A DNA stretch of 64,000 nt from Citromicrobium sp. UBA3494 (GTDB lineage Bacteria; Pseudomonadota; Alphaproteobacteria; Sphingomonadales; Sphingomonadaceae): the NCBI GenBank assembly GCA_002377695.1, contig DFQH01000006.1, positions 163,342 through 227,341 of the forward strand, read 5' to 3'. The notes below the pieces were generated by a model that saw only the letters and a list, made by a program, of their open reading frames with translations, ran no database searches and had not been told where the DNA came from. Position numbers and translations under genes: made by a program. Numbering within the stretch: the stretch's first letter is position 1; the number at the start of each line of letters is the position of its first letter. Of this stretch, positions 17,263-26,653 are shown piece by piece.

Positions 17263-17661
17263 ATGGCTGAACCGCGCAAGCTCTCCGAAAACCCGATCCA
17301 TCTCGGCCTGGGGGCGACTGCCGAAGCGCAGCCGCCCTTCACCGGGATGGGCTGGTACGAGGAATATGGTCGACGCAACGCTGCCGATGGCGCGGAGGGC
17401 CGGCTCGTCTCGATGCACAGCTTTTCGGAAAGCTGGGGCAGCTGGGAAATGCACCCGCGGGGGCACGAGGTGGTCGTGTGTACGGCGGGCGAGATCACGC
17501 TGGTCCAGGAATATCCGGATGGGCGGGTCGAAAGGCTGACGCTCGCCCCTGGCGACTATGCGATCAACGTTCCCGGCGTGTGGCACACGGCGGATGTCGC
17601 CGGGCAGGCAACCGCGCTGTTCATCACGGCTGGCGAGGGAACACAGCACCGTTCCCGCTGA
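17263..17661 (+). CDS. cupin domain protein
   Basis: A 132-residue single-domain cupin. Motif 1 is approximated by WEMHPRGHEVVVCTAGEITL and motif 2 by PGDYAINVPGVWHTADV. The His in the first motif, its Glu and the final His provide a plausible metal site. The enzyme or sensor function is unknown. It forms a pair with the VOC gene. Confidence 0.82.
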   Translation: MAEPRKLSENPIHLGLGATAEAQPPFTGMGWYEEYGRRNAADGAEGRLVSMHSFSESWGSWEMHPRGHEVVVCTAGEITLVQEYPDGRVERLTLAPGDYAINVPGVWHTADVAGQATALFITAGEGTQHRSR

Positions 17662-17688
17662 TCCTGCGGATTGCGGTGGTGTGAACGT

Positions 17689-17838
17689 GGGCCCGATCGC
17701 GCGACAAAGCGTTACAATCGGGCCCGATCGTGGCAAATCCTTGCGACAAAGGCCGGCTAGAAAGGGTGTCATGAGCTGCGCGGCGGGTTTCGATCTCCCC
17801 CCTACCCCTCCCCGTCGTGCAGCTCTTCCCATTGTAAC
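17689..17838. promoter_or_regulatory. repeat-rich upstream region of the EF-hand/two-component locus
   Basis: Within the 194-base gap before the EF-hand gene there are two copies of GGGCCCGATCG (17689 and 17720) and two of GCGACAAAG (17701 and 17743). GTTACAAT at 17711 has its inverted copy ATTGTAAC at 17831, about 20 bases before the EF-hand ATG. OmpR-type regulators bind short repeated sites, so this is a candidate autoregulatory region. The spacing does not match a known consensus. Confidence 0.35.
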
Positions 17839-17855
17839 CTCAGGAGAACCACCCG

Positions 17856-18446
17856 ATGAAAGCTCCCATTCTCGCCGCAGCCGGTCTCTCGCTGCTGGCA
17901 GGCACCGCCGCCATCGCCCAGCCTGCGGAGCGTAGCGCGACACCCATGACCCGCGCCGACATGAGCCAGAAGGCCGCAGAGCGCTTCCAGAAGATGGACC
18001 TCAACGATGACGGCGTGCTCGATCTGGCCGACAGTGAACTGCGCCGCCAGCAACGCATCGCCCGCATCGATACCGACGGCAACGGCGCGATCAGCGCTGC
18101 CGAGCGCGAGGCCGCCCGCGAAGCGCGCCAGGCACGCCGTGCCGAACGCCGCGAAGCGCGCGGTGTCGAAAGTGACCGGCGCGGGCATGGCAAACGCTGG
18201 AAGCGGGGCATGCGCGGACATCGTGGCATGATGGGCGGACGCATGATGGTGCGCGCCGACGCCAATGGCGACGGCCGCATCACGCTGCAGGAAATGCAGG
18301 CCCACGCGCTTGCTCGCTTCGACCGTATCGATACCAACAGCGATGGCACGGTGACGGCGGAGGAACGCCGGGCCGCCCGCGCCGCGATGCGTGCCGAACG
18401 GCAGGAACGCCGCGAGCAGCGCCGCGCCGAACGCGCGAGCCAGTAA
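17856..18446 (+). CDS. periplasmic EF-hand protein
   Basis: A 196-residue exported protein (signal peptide to about AIAQP) with four EF-hand calcium loops: DLNDDGVLDLAD, DTDGNGAISAAE, DANGDGRITLQE and DTNSDGTVTAEE. The pairs are separated by an Arg/His/Met-rich stretch that includes GMRGHRGMMGGRMM, and the tail is Arg/Glu-rich. The 12-residue loops keep Asp at 1 and Gly at 6; position 12 is Asp in the first loop and Glu in the others, so calcium binding is likely. CAGGAG lies before the ATG. The response regulator starts 10 bases downstream. Confidence 0.87.
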   Translation: MKAPILAAAGLSLLAGTAAIAQPAERSATPMTRADMSQKAAERFQKMDLNDDGVLDLADSELRRQQRIARIDTDGNGAISAAEREAAREARQARRAERREARGVESDRRGHGKRWKRGMRGHRGMMGGRMMVRADANGDGRITLQEMQAHALARFDRIDTNSDGTVTAEERRAARAAMRAERQERREQRRAERASQ

Positions 18447-18456
18447 CGTAGCGCCC

Positions 18457-19197
18457 ATGGCCACGCCCGAGGACACTTCGGCCACCACCCTGCTGCTCGT
18501 CGATGACGAACGCAGCCTTCGCGAACCCCTGGTCGACTATCTGGTCGGCCAGGGGTTCGTGGTGCTGGAGGCGGAAAGCGCCGCCGCCGCGCGCAGTCTG
18601 CTGCGCGAACACCGCGCGGACCTCGCACTGGTCGACATCATGATGCCGGGCGAGGACGGTCTTTCGCTCACCCGCCACCTGATCGAGGCGCAGAAACTGC
18701 CGACCATCCTGCTTACCGCCATGGGCGAAGCGACCGACCGGATCGTGGGGCTGGAAATCGGTGCGGACGATTACGTGACCAAGCCGTTCGAACCGCGCGA
18801 ACTGGTTGCGCGCATCCGCTCCGTCCTCAGGCGCGCGGGCCGCCATTCGCCCGAGCGGGAGGACGAGGACGCGCCCTACCTTTTCGAAGGCTGGCTGCTC
18901 GATCCGCTCAAGCAGCGACTGACCGATCCCGGGGGGGCGGTAATCCCCATCTCCACCGCAGAATTCCGCATGTTACGGGCGTTCCTCGATCATCCGCGCG
19001 CCGTGCTCGACCGGGATCGGCTGCTGGACATGGTGCAGGGGCGCGAGGCGCATCTGTTCGACCGGGCGGTGGACAACCAGGTCAGCCGCCTGCGCCGCAA
19101 GATCGAGGAAGATAGTCGTCACCCGCAGTTCATCCAGACCGTGCGCGGCGGCGGCTATCGCTTCTCCGCCGACGTCACCCGCACGACCTCTGGCTGA
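18457..19197 (+). CDS. OmpR-family response regulator
   Basis: A 246-residue regulator with a receiver domain (acidic pocket VDDE, phospho-acceptor Asp in LVDIMMPGEDG, Thr in LLTAMGE, Lys in YVTKPF) and a C-terminal winged-helix domain ending VRGGGYRF. I placed the start at the ATG at 18457 (MATPEDTS) because the longer frame runs back into the EF-hand gene. The kinase gene follows 8 bases after its stop, forming a cognate pair. Confidence 0.93.
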   Translation: MATPEDTSATTLLLVDDERSLREPLVDYLVGQGFVVLEAESAAAARSLLREHRADLALVDIMMPGEDGLSLTRHLIEAQKLPTILLTAMGEATDRIVGLEIGADDYVTKPFEPRELVARIRSVLRRAGRHSPEREDEDAPYLFEGWLLDPLKQRLTDPGGAVIPISTAEFRMLRAFLDHPRAVLDRDRLLDMVQGREAHLFDRAVDNQVSRLRRKIEEDSRHPQFIQTVRGGGYRFSADVTRTTSG

Positions 19198-19205
19198 CGG
19201 GTTCC

Positions 19206-20645
19206 ATGCCGCGCCTGTTCCCGAAAAGCCTTCTGGGCCAAAGCCTTCTTGCGATCGCGGTGACGCTGCTGATCGGCCAGGCGGCCTCGGGCCTGCTGCT
19301 CTACCGGGCGGTCGAGGAACGGCGCGATACGGCCAGCGCCAATGCCGCGGCTTTCCACCTGCTGCGCACCGCCAGCCGTGAAGAAGGCTCGGTCCGCGCC
19401 ATTCGCCGCGCCCTGCGCCGCCGCGAGGGCGACTCCCCCTTCGGTCTCGGTCGGCAGAGCCGCGGATCGGGTCGTCATCTGCCGCCGCCGGTGTCGGGCA
19501 CCTTTGCCGATGCCTCGCCCCTGCTCCCCGGAGAAGAGCGCGATGCCGCCGCCGAAGGCCGTTTGCGGGAGATCCTCGCGCGGCAGGGCATCGTGGCGGA
19601 TGAACTGCAGGTCACGCTGCGCCCGATAGAGAGCGACCCGCTGCTTGCCGAGATCGCGCAGGTCCGGCCGCGCTTCCGCGCGCGCATGGCCGAAGCGCAC
19701 GGCGATCTGCTGGTGGCCGCGATGCGCCAGCCGGGCGAGGAGCGCTGGATCGTCGCGCGCACGGTCCGTCCGCCGGTGGAGGCGGGGGCGCTCCTGCTCA
19801 TCGCGGGGCAGACCGTACTTCTGTTCCTGGTGCTGCTGGGCGGCACCTATCTGGTGCTGCGGCGGATCACGCGGCCCCTCGCGCGGCTCACCCGCCGGGT
19901 CGAGAGCTTCGCCCGCACGCAGCACGCGGGCGAGCCTCTGCCCCCCGAAGGGCCGGAAGACGTCAGCCGCCTGATCGCGGCGCACAACATGCTCGAATCG
20001 CGCATCGCCAGCCTGCTGGACGAGAAGGACGTGATGCTCGGCGCGATCGGGCACGATCTCAAGACCCCGCTGTCTGCGCTGAGGGTTCGGATCGAATCGG
20101 TGTCGGACGAAACCCAGCGCGCGCGCATGGCCGAGACGATCGAGGATCTGCGCCGTTCGCTCGACGATATCCTGTCGCTGGCCCGGATCGGACGCGCGAA
20201 GGACCCGCCCGAGGCCGTCCAGCTATCCGCGCTGGTCGCCAGCGTGGTCGAGGAGTTCGAGGATATGGGCAAGCCCGTCGCCATCGCGCACAGCGAGCGG
20301 CTGGTGGCGCCCGCCCAGGTCACGTGGCTGCGGCGCGCGCTGCGCAACCTGATCGGCAACGCGCTGCGCTATGGCGAAGCGGCGCAAGTCTCTCTTGCGA
20401 GGGAGGGCGGCATGGCGGTGATCGCGGTCGAGGACCAAGGCCCCGGCATCCCGCCCGAAGAGATGGCCGCGATGCTCGAACCTTTCCGCAGGGGCGAAGC
20501 GAGCCGCAATCGCGACACGGGCGGCGCGGGGCTTGGCCTCACGATTACCCGTGCGATCATGCGCGAACATGGCGGGGAATTGCTCCTCTCCAACCGCGCC
20601 GAAGGCGGTTTGCGGGCCGAAATGCGGCTGCCGCTGGCGCGCTGA
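19206..20645 (+). CDS. sensor histidine kinase
   Basis: A 479-residue membrane kinase. Two membrane helices (near residues 11-32 and 196-215) bracket a periplasmic domain of about 160 residues. A HAMP region follows, then the dimerisation helix with the phospho-acceptor His in GHDLKTPLSALR, and an ATPase domain with N box RNLIGNALRYG, G1 DQGPGIP and G2 GGAGLGLTI. The nucleotide-binding residues are intact. It should phosphorylate the adjacent OmpR-type regulator. The ligand is unknown; the EF-hand gene first in the unit suggests calcium or envelope stress. Confidence 0.93.
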   Translation: MPRLFPKSLLGQSLLAIAVTLLIGQAASGLLLYRAVEERRDTASANAAAFHLLRTASREEGSVRAIRRALRRREGDSPFGLGRQSRGSGRHLPPPVSGTFADASPLLPGEERDAAAEGRLREILARQGIVADELQVTLRPIESDPLLAEIAQVRPRFRARMAEAHGDLLVAAMRQPGEERWIVARTVRPPVEAGALLLIAGQTVLLFLVLLGGTYLVLRRITRPLARLTRRVESFARTQHAGEPLPPEGPEDVSRLIAAHNMLESRIASLLDEKDVMLGAIGHDLKTPLSALRVRIESVSDETQRARMAETIEDLRRSLDDILSLARIGRAKDPPEAVQLSALVASVVEEFEDMGKPVAIAHSERLVAPAQVTWLRRALRNLIGNALRYGEAAQVSLAREGGMAVIAVEDQGPGIPPEEMAAMLEPFRRGEASRNRDTGGAGLGLTITRAIMREHGGELLLSNRAEGGLRAEMRLPLAR

Positions 20646-20670
20646 TCCCGGACGGTGCCGATCCCGCGAA

Positions 20671-22245
20671 CTAGCGCATCAGCCCGCCCACGAGATTGCG
20701 CACGAAGCGCCCCGCGATGGGCCCGGCAAGGTCCGTGGCGATGGAGCCCGCTGCAGAGGTGACGCCAGAGGCCATCGGGTTGGCGCGCGATTTCTTGCCC
20801 AGCACGGTGCGCGCCGCCATCCCGGCAGCCGACCCGGCGGCAACCTTCGCCCCGCGCGACATCGCCTTCTCCCAGATGCTCTTGCTCTTGCGGGGGCGCT
20901 TGCGAACCTCAGCCTCGCCCTTCTCCTCGACCTCTTCGGCGGTCTCGGCGGCGTCGACCATCTTCTGTGCGATCACCTCCGCCGCGCTTTCCCGGTCCAC
21001 GGCCTCGTCATACTTGCCCGCCAGCGGGCTCGCGCCGAGGATCACCGCGCGTTCACCGGCCGACAGCGGGCCGAGGCGGCTTTGCGGCGGCTTGATGAGC
21101 GTGCGCTGGACCACCGAGGGCGCGCCATCCTCGTCCAGCGTGGAGACCAGCGCTTCGCCCACTTTCAGTTCGGTGATGGCCTGTTGCACATCGAGATCGC
21201 GATTGATCCGGAAGGTTTCCGCCGCCGCCTTGATCGCGCGCTGGTCTCGCGGAGTGAAGGCGCGCAGCGCGTGCTGCACGCGGTTGCCGATCTGCCCCGC
21301 GACCTTGTCCGGAATGTCGATCGGATTCTGCGTCACGAAGAACACGCCCACGCCCTTGGACCGGATCAGGCGCACCACCGTCTCGATCGTGTCCTGAAAG
21401 GCCTTCGGCGTATCGTCGAACAGCAGGTGCGCCTCGTCGAAGAAGAACACCAGCTTCGGCTTGTCCTGGTCGCCCACCTCGGGAAGCGTCTCGAACAGCT
21501 CGGCGAGCAGCCAGAACAGGTAGGTCGCATACAGCTTGGGGCTGCCCATCAGCCGGTCGGCGGCGAGGATATTGATGAAACCGCGCCCGCTCCCATCGAT
21601 GCGAAACAGGTCGTCCACCTCCAGCGCGGGTTCGCCGAAGAAGCGATCCGCCCCCTCGCTTTCGAAACTCAGCAGGCGGCGCTGGATCGCGCCGATCGAG
21701 GCCTTCGAAATGCGCCCGTACTCGCCGCCCACCGCATCGGTATTGTCGGCAGCATGGGCGAGCAGACTGCGCAGGTCCGCGAAGTCGAGCAGCAGCAGGC
21801 CGTTATCGTCGGCGTAGCGGAATACGATCTGTAGCACCCCTTCCTGCGTATCGTTGAGGTCCAGCAGGCGCGCCAGAAGCAGCGGACCCATCTCCGAAAT
21901 CGTGGTGCGTACCGGATGGCCCTGCTGCCCGAACAGGTCCCAGAAGATCACCGGAAAATCGGCGTAGGCATAGTCGTCCATGCCCAGCTCCGCAGCGCGC
22001 GCCTCCAGCTTGTCGGCATGCTTGAACGTGGAGGAGCCGGGCACTGCGAGACCGGCGAGGTCGCCCTTCACGTCCGCCACGAATACCGGCACGCCCGCGG
22101 CGGAGAAGCTTTCGGCAAGACCCTGCAACGTCACCGTCTTGCCCGTGCCTGTCGCGCCGGCGATCAGCCCGTGGCGGTTGGCGCGCGACAGCAGCAGTTC
22201 CTGCGCTTCGCCTTGCGAATCGCGCCCCAGAAAAATCGTGCTCAC
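20671..22245 (-). CDS. HerA-like ATPase (DUF853/YjgR family)
   Basis: A 524-residue P-loop ATPase of the HerA/FtsK superfamily. Walker A is [10 protein letters not shown], Walker B is [12 protein letters not shown], and the arginine-finger region includes [17 protein letters not shown]. The C-terminal third is a Lys/Arg-rich linker and a Gly/Ala-rich segment that may touch the membrane. Family members are proposed DNA-pumping or repair ATPases, but the role is unproven. The start is the GTG at 22245 behind GGGAGACACGGCGG. Convergent with the kinase gene. Confidence 0.87.
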   Translation of the reverse strand: MSTIFLGRDSQGEAQELLLSRANRHGLIAGATGTGKTVTLQGLAESFSAAGVPVFVADVKGDLAGLAVPGSSTFKHADKLEARAAELGMDDYAYADFPVIFWDLFGQQGHPVRTTISEMGPLLLARLLDLNDTQEGVLQIVFRYADDNGLLLLDFADLRSLLAHAADNTDAVGGEYGRISKASIGAIQRRLLSFESEGADRFFGEPALEVDDLFRIDGSGRGFINILAADRLMGSPKLYATYLFWLLAELFETLPEVGDQDKPKLVFFFDEAHLLFDDTPKAFQDTIETVVRLIRSKGVGVFFVTQNPIDIPDKVAGQIGNRVQHALRAFTPRDQRAIKAAAETFRINRDLDVQQAITELKVGEALVSTLDEDGAPSVVQRTLIKPPQSRLGPLSAGERAVILGASPLAGKYDEAVDRESAAEVIAQKMVDAAETAEEVEEKGEAEVRKRPRKSKSIWEKAMSRGAKVAAGSAAGMAARTVLGKKSRANPMASGVTSAAGSIATDLAGPIAGRFVRNLVGGLMR

Positions 22246-22348
22246 CCGCCGTGTCTCCCCGCCTCGATGCAGCTTTGCGGTTTGGGCGCGCGGCCGCTTG
22301 GGCGTCAAGATGGTTCCAATTCGCGGCCCGTGCGATAGAGCGGACACG

Positions 22349-24166
22349 ATGCCGATGGCCGACCCCTTCATCCTGCTCGACGATGCACGCGCCTGCGCTT
22401 CCGGCGCGGGTGCGGGCGCACGTCTGTTCGAATCGCCGCTGGAGGTGTTCCGCGCGCTTCGACCCGAGGAGGTGGCGGAGGCGCTTGCGGCGGCCGAGGC
22501 CGCGCAGGCCGAAAGGGGCGGAACGCTGGCGGGCTATGTCGCGTATGAGGCAGGGCTTGCACTGGAGTCGAAGCTGCGCCCGCTGGCCGGGGCGCGCACC
22601 GGCGCGGCAGGCCCGCTGGTATGGCTGGGCCTGTTCGAGCGCGAGCAGACGATTTCAGCGGACGAGGTCGACTCGTGGCTGGCGGAGCACGCGCCGGGCG
22701 CGGCCAGCCTCGGCCCCCTGGAACCGGCCATCTCTCTGGCGCAATGGCAGGATCGCTTCGCCGACCTGCAGCGGCACATCGCTGCGGGAGACATCTACCA
22801 GGCCAACCTGACCCTGCGGCTGACGGGTTCCTATCGCGGCGATCCGCTGGCGCTCTATGCAGCGCTGCGCGGGGCGTCGCACGCAGGCCACGGCGGCGTA
22901 GTGTGGGATGGCAGCCATGCGCTGGTCAGCCTGTCGCCCGAACTGTTTTTCGAAACCGATGGTGGAACGCTGACCGCGCGGCCCATGAAAGGCACGCGGC
23001 CACGCCATGCGGACGCAGCGGCGGATCAGGCGGCGGCGGAAGAACTTGCCGCATCCGAAAAGGACCGCGCCGAAAACCTGATGATCGTCGATCTGATGCG
23101 CAACGATCTGTCGCGCGTGGCGCAAGCAGGATCGGTGCGCGTGGAAGAGCCATTCGCGGTGGAGAGCTTCCCCACCGTGCACCAGATGGTCAGCACGGTG
23201 CGGGGCGATCTGAAGCCGGACGCGGGATTGGCCGACATCGTGCAGGCGCTGTTCCCCTGCGGATCGATCACCGGGGCGCCCAAGATCCGCGCAATGGAGC
23301 TGATCGACCGGCTGGAACGCGATGCGCGCGGACCCTATTGCGGGGCGATCGGCGCCTATGGCGCTGATCGCCGGGCCAGCTTCAACGTGGCGATCCGCAC
23401 GCTGCGCCTGACCCCGATCGAGAACGGGCACGGCAGCGCGGTGCTGGGCGTGGGCGCGGGTATCGTGGCGGACAGCGACGCGCATGCCGAATGGCGCGAG
23501 GCGCAGGTCAAGGCGGGCTTCGTGCGCAAGAGCGGGCCGGAAAATCGCGCACCCGCCTTCGACCTGATCGAGACCATGCGCTTCGATCCTGAGGAAGGCA
23601 TTGCGCTGCTCGAAGGGCACCTCGCGCGGATTTCCGCCAGCGCGAGCGAACTGGGCTTCGCGTTCGACCGGCACGCGGCGCGCAACCAGATCCAGACGCT
23701 GTGCTTCGATCTCGACCACGCGGCGCGCGTGCGTCTTACCTGCGCGCGTTCCGGCACCACCGCGATCGAGGTCGGCCCGCTGCCCGCGACGCCGACCGAG
23801 CCGCTCGACTGCATCGCGCTGCCCCTGCCCGTCGATCCGGGCGACTGGCGGCTGCGCCATAAGACGACGGATCGCGGCTTCTATGCAGACGCGCTCGCCG
23901 CGGCGCACGAAATGGACGCACACGAGGCCTTGCTGGTGCGCGACGATGGATGCGTGACCGAAGGCAGCTGGACCAGCGTGTTCGTGGAGCGTGACGGCAC
24001 GCTCGTCACTCCGCCGCGCGCGCACGGGTTGCTGCCGGGGGTCTTCCGCGAATCGCTCATCGCCGAAGGTCGCGCGGTGGAAGGCGAGGTGATACTGGAT
24101 GACCTCTCGGGAGGTTTCTGGATCGGCAATGCCGTGCGTGGGCTGATGCGCGCGAGACTCATATGA
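22349..24166 (+). CDS. pabB: aminodeoxychorismate synthase I / aminodeoxychorismate lyase fusion
   Basis: A 605-residue bifunctional enzyme of folate biosynthesis. Residues 1 to about 390 are a chorismate-binding PabB domain ([58 protein letters not shown]). Residues from about 400 are a class IV aminotransferase-fold lyase (PabC-like), with the pyridoxal-phosphate Lys in [11 protein letters not shown] and [11 protein letters not shown]. Together they turn chorismate and ammonia into 4-aminobenzoate. The glutaminase subunit PabA is not in the window. The stop overlaps the next gene by four bases. Confidence 0.92.
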   Translation: MPMADPFILLDDARACASGAGAGARLFESPLEVFRALRPEEVAEALAAAEAAQAERGGTLAGYVAYEAGLALESKLRPLAGARTGAAGPLVWLGLFEREQTISADEVDSWLAEHAPGAASLGPLEPAISLAQWQDRFADLQRHIAAGDIYQANLTLRLTGSYRGDPLALYAALRGASHAGHGGVVWDGSHALVSLSPELFFETDGGTLTARPMKGTRPRHADAAADQAAAEELAASEKDRAENLMIVDLMRNDLSRVAQAGSVRVEEPFAVESFPTVHQMVSTVRGDLKPDAGLADIVQALFPCGSITGAPKIRAMELIDRLERDARGPYCGAIGAYGADRRASFNVAIRTLRLTPIENGHGSAVLGVGAGIVADSDAHAEWREAQVKAGFVRKSGPENRAPAFDLIETMRFDPEEGIALLEGHLARISASASELGFAFDRHAARNQIQTLCFDLDHAARVRLTCARSGTTAIEVGPLPATPTEPLDCIALPLPVDPGDWRLRHKTTDRGFYADALAAAHEMDAHEALLVRDDGCVTEGSWTSVFVERDGTLVTPPRAHGLLPGVFRESLIAEGRAVEGEVILDDLSGGFWIGNAVRGLMRARLI

Positions 24167-24816
24167 ACATTCCCATTCTCTACGAAGACGGCGAGGCGCT
24201 GGTGATCGACAAGCCCGCCGGCCTGCCGATCGACCGCCCGCGCAAGGGCGGCGAATGCCTCGAAGACCATCTCGATTCGCTCAAGCTCGGTTTCCAGCGG
24301 GCGCCCACGCCGGTCCACCGGCTGGACACGGATACCAGCGGCTGCCTGCTGCTCGCCCGCAACCCCAAGGCGCACAAGCGCTTCGCCGCCGCGTTCGAGG
24401 CGCAGGCGGTCACCAAGGTCTATCACGGCGTGCTCGCGGGCGTGCCACAGGATAGCGAAGGGCGCATCGAGCTGGCGCTGGCGAAGATCAGCAGCGCGGA
24501 AAAGGGATGGCGGATGATTCCGGCCAGGAAGGGCAAGCCCTCGCTCACCGAGTGGCGCGTCGTGGCCGAGCATGAGGGCCGCACGCTGGTGGAGTTTCGC
24601 CCCGCGACCGGGCGCACCCACCAGATCCGCGTGCATGCCGCCAGCGGGATCGGCATCGCGCTGCTGGGGGACCCTGTCTACGGCACGCGCAGCGGCGCCG
24701 CGCGCACGATGCTGCATGCCAGCGCGATCACCGTGGCGCGCGAAGGCAAGCCCGATATCGCCGCGACCAGCCCATTGCCCGCCGATTTTGCGGCGCTGGG
24801 CTTTGCCGACGGATGA
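24163..24816 (+). CDS. RluA-family pseudouridine synthase
   Basis: A 217-residue RNA pseudouridine synthase. The catalytic Asp lies in VHRLDTDTSGCLLLA, and PATGRTHQIRVHAA and GDPVYG are the other family motifs. No S4 RNA-binding domain precedes it, so it resembles the short RluA/RluC catalytic-only forms. It isomerises uridines in rRNA or tRNA; the target base cannot be told. It overlaps pabB-pabC upstream and arfB downstream by four bases each (ATGA), making a coupled three-gene unit. Confidence 0.9.
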   Translation: MNIPILYEDGEALVIDKPAGLPIDRPRKGGECLEDHLDSLKLGFQRAPTPVHRLDTDTSGCLLLARNPKAHKRFAAAFEAQAVTKVYHGVLAGVPQDSEGRIELALAKISSAEKGWRMIPARKGKPSLTEWRVVAEHEGRTLVEFRPATGRTHQIRVHAASGIGIALLGDPVYGTRSGAARTMLHASAITVAREGKPDIAATSPLPADFAALGFADG

Positions 24817-25229
24817 TCGACGAGATCATCGCCCGCGCGCATTCGCTGGCGGAGGAGCGCTTCGTCGCGGGCTCCGGCCCCGGCGGGCAGAACGCCAACA
24901 AGGTGGCCACCGAAGTCCAGCTGCGGGTCAACGCCTACAAGCTGCGCCTCTCCCCCTTCGCCTTCCGCCGCCTGGGCGAGGTCGCGGGCAACCGGCTGAC
25001 CGATTCGGGCGATATCCTGATCGTCGCGCGCGAGCACCGCACGCAGGAAGCGAATCGCGGGGAGGCGCGCGAAAAGCTCGAAGCGCTTTTGCGCGAGGCG
25101 CATCGCAGACCCAAGAAGCGCGCGAAGACGCGGCTGAACCGGGTGGGCAAGACCAAGCGGCTCAAAGCGAAGAAGGCCCGGGGCGATGTGAAGGCCAAAC
25201 GCTCCAAGCCGACGCGCAGCGACTGGTAG
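24813..25229 (+). CDS. arfB: peptidyl-tRNA hydrolase ArfB (ribosome rescue)
   Basis: A 138-residue release-factor-like protein. GSGPGGQNANKVATEVQLR carries the GGQ tripeptide that hydrolyses the ester bond of peptidyl-tRNA. The C-terminus is a Lys/Arg-rich tail (KKRAKTRLNRVGKTKRLKAK) that in ArfB/ICT1 enters the empty mRNA channel. It frees ribosomes stalled without a stop codon. Coupled to the pseudouridine synthase gene. Confidence 0.92.
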   Translation: MIDEIIARAHSLAEERFVAGSGPGGQNANKVATEVQLRVNAYKLRLSPFAFRRLGEVAGNRLTDSGDILIVAREHRTQEANRGEAREKLEALLREAHRRPKKRAKTRLNRVGKTKRLKAKKARGDVKAKRSKPTRSDW

Positions 25230-25230
25230 C

Positions 25231-25259
25231 TTGACTTTTCCACGCCTCGCGCACATTAG
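25231..25259 (+). promoter_or_regulatory. candidate promoter for rpmG
   Basis: TTGACT lies immediately after the arfB stop and CATTAG follows at 17 bases, giving sigma-70-like -35 and -10 elements with a good first box. A short GC-rich inverted repeat overlaps the -10. This would give rpmG a leader of a little over 100 bases. Confidence 0.4.
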
Positions 25260-25378
25260 CGCGTGCGATCGGGCGGTGCCGTGTGCGCCGCCTGTTGTTT
25301 TTTCACCCGCTGCACATCGTGGAACTCCGACGGAGCAAGTCACCGATGGCCGGGCCCTTGAACTGGCAGGATTGAGTT

Positions 25379-25546
25379 ATGGCGAAGCCCGCAACCGTCA
25401 AGATCAAGCTCGTGTCGACCGCGGACACCGGCTTCTACTACGTGACGAAGAAGAACCCGCGGAACATCACCGAGAAGATGACCTTCCGCAAATACGATCC
25501 CGTCGTGCGCAAGCATGTCGAGTTCAAGGAAGCCAAGATCAAGTAA
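25379..25546 (+). CDS. rpmG: 50S ribosomal protein L33
   Basis: A 55-residue protein beginning [18 protein letters not shown] and containing [11 protein letters not shown] and [20 protein letters not shown], the complete L33 of the zinc-free alphaproteobacterial type (no CxxC pairs). It belongs to the large ribosomal subunit near the E site. The leader holds GCAGG about 8 bases before the ATG. It stands alone between arfB and lolA. Confidence 0.96.
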   Translation: MAKPATVKIKLVSTADTGFYYVTKKNPRNITEKMTFRKYDPVVRKHVEFKEAKIK

Positions 25547-25655
25547 GCCCCCGGTGGCGCGTGCATCGCGCGCTGCTGGCGAGTTTTCCCGCCTTGCTCG
25601 GGCGGAACCGGCTCGCTCACACGCGGTTCACTCCGAGACCTTTACGGAGTCCGCT

Positions 25656-26321
25656 ATGACGACCATCAAATCCACGCTTCGCCGCCCGCTTGCCGGGCTT
25701 GCCAGTCTTGCACTGATCGGCGCCGTGCCCGTCGCGGGCGCCATCGCGCTGCCTGCTCCCGCTTTCGCCGCATCGGGCACGCTCGACAATGCGGTGGCCG
25801 CATTGCGCGGGATCGAGACGATGCGCGCCGACTTCACCCAGACCGACCGCAGCGGCCAGACCGTGCGCGGCAAGATGACGCTGAAGCGACCGGGCAAGAT
25901 TCGCTTCGAATATGCCGACGATGTGCCGCTGCTGATCGTCTCCAACGGCAAGTCGCTGACCATGATCGATTACGAGGTCAATCAGGTCCAGCGCTGGCCG
26001 ATCAGCAATTCGCCTCTGGGCGCGCTGCTCGATCCCAATCGCGACGTGAAGAAGTACGGCAAGCTGCGCAATACCGGCAATCCCGATGTGCTTTCAGTCG
26101 AAGTGCGCGACCCGAACAAGCCCGAATACGGCATGATCACGCTGATCTTCGTGCGAAACGGCAAGGCGCCGGGCGGCTGGGAGCTGACCAACTGGGTGGC
26201 GCTGGATGCGCAGAACAACCGCACCACGGTGCGGCTGGCCAACCAGCGCTATGGCGTCTCGGTGAGCAACTCGACGTTCACCTACAAGGATCCGCGCCGT
26301 GCATCCCGTCGACCGCGCTAA
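25656..26321 (+). CDS. lolA: LolA-like outer-membrane lipoprotein carrier
   Basis: A 221-residue periplasmic protein with a signal peptide ending near APAFA. GIETMRADFTQTDRSGQTVRG and MTLKRPGKIRFEY are the LolA signature, and the rest has the open beta-barrel pattern of the family. It carries lipoproteins from LolCDE to the outer membrane. The ATG at 25656 follows ACGGAGTCCGCT; the longer frame overlaps rpmG. The C-terminal end is basic rather than the usual form, so a close relative of LolA is possible. Confidence 0.88.
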   Translation: MTTIKSTLRRPLAGLASLALIGAVPVAGAIALPAPAFAASGTLDNAVAALRGIETMRADFTQTDRSGQTVRGKMTLKRPGKIRFEYADDVPLLIVSNGKSLTMIDYEVNQVQRWPISNSPLGALLDPNRDVKKYGKLRNTGNPDVLSVEVRDPNKPEYGMITLIFVRNGKAPGGWELTNWVALDAQNNRTTVRLANQRYGVSVSNSTFTYKDPRRASRRPR

Positions 26322-26410
26322 ACCGTTCGTCGAGCGATGCCCGGTGTGAGCGGTAAAATGCCCGCCATGTTCATGCGTAGGCAAGGCACGGCGGCCTAAT
26401 TTCCAAATCA

Positions 26411-26544
26411 CAAGGCCTGACGAATCTGCGGGTTTCCCCCCTGTTGCCCCGCAGTTCCCTCATACAAAGGCCTTGTCGCAAGCGTGACGAACGCTCGTAG
26501 GGAACCCCCGTGCCACAGCCCCCGGCGCGGGGGTTTTTCCTTTT
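26411..26544 (+). ncRNA. candidate small RNA with three hairpins
   Basis: In the 332-base gap between lolA and the converging phoA-like gene there are three consecutive stems. CAAGGCC/GGCCTTG encloses an internal loop and a second stem CTGCGGG/CCCGCAG with a C-rich loop. AGCGT/ACGCT follows. The last stem is the strong AACCCCCGTGCC/GGCGCGGGGGTT followed by TTTTTCCTTTT. The order and the final U-run look like a small RNA ending in an intrinsic terminator. It does not match 6S, tmRNA or the signal recognition RNA that I can recognise. Alternatively it is only the lolA 3-prime region. Confidence 0.45.
26503..26544 (+). terminator. strong intrinsic terminator
   Basis: A 12-base stem, AACCCCCGTGCC with GGCGCGGGGGTT (one G-U pair), has a 9-base loop and is followed by TTTTTCCTTTT on the plus strand. 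It ends either lolA transcription or the small-RNA candidate. Confidence 0.75.
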
Positions 26545-26653
26545 CGATCTGCCTCAGGCGCCAGTGCACGCATTCGCGTGCCGGCTATCCATGCGGTCGC
26601 GCGCTTTTGCCGGTCCAGGTACGCGGACCGGACCGGCAGAGCAGAGGTTCGCT

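Noticed and set aside
26411..26544. 6S RNA
   Set aside because: The long closing stem and large central bubble expected of 6S are absent; there are three separate hairpins and a terminator.
26609..26637. Terminator of phoA (GCCGGTCC/GGACCGGC stem)
   Set aside because: On the phoA strand the stem is followed by A residues, not U, and it lies close to the stop; it is only a hairpin.
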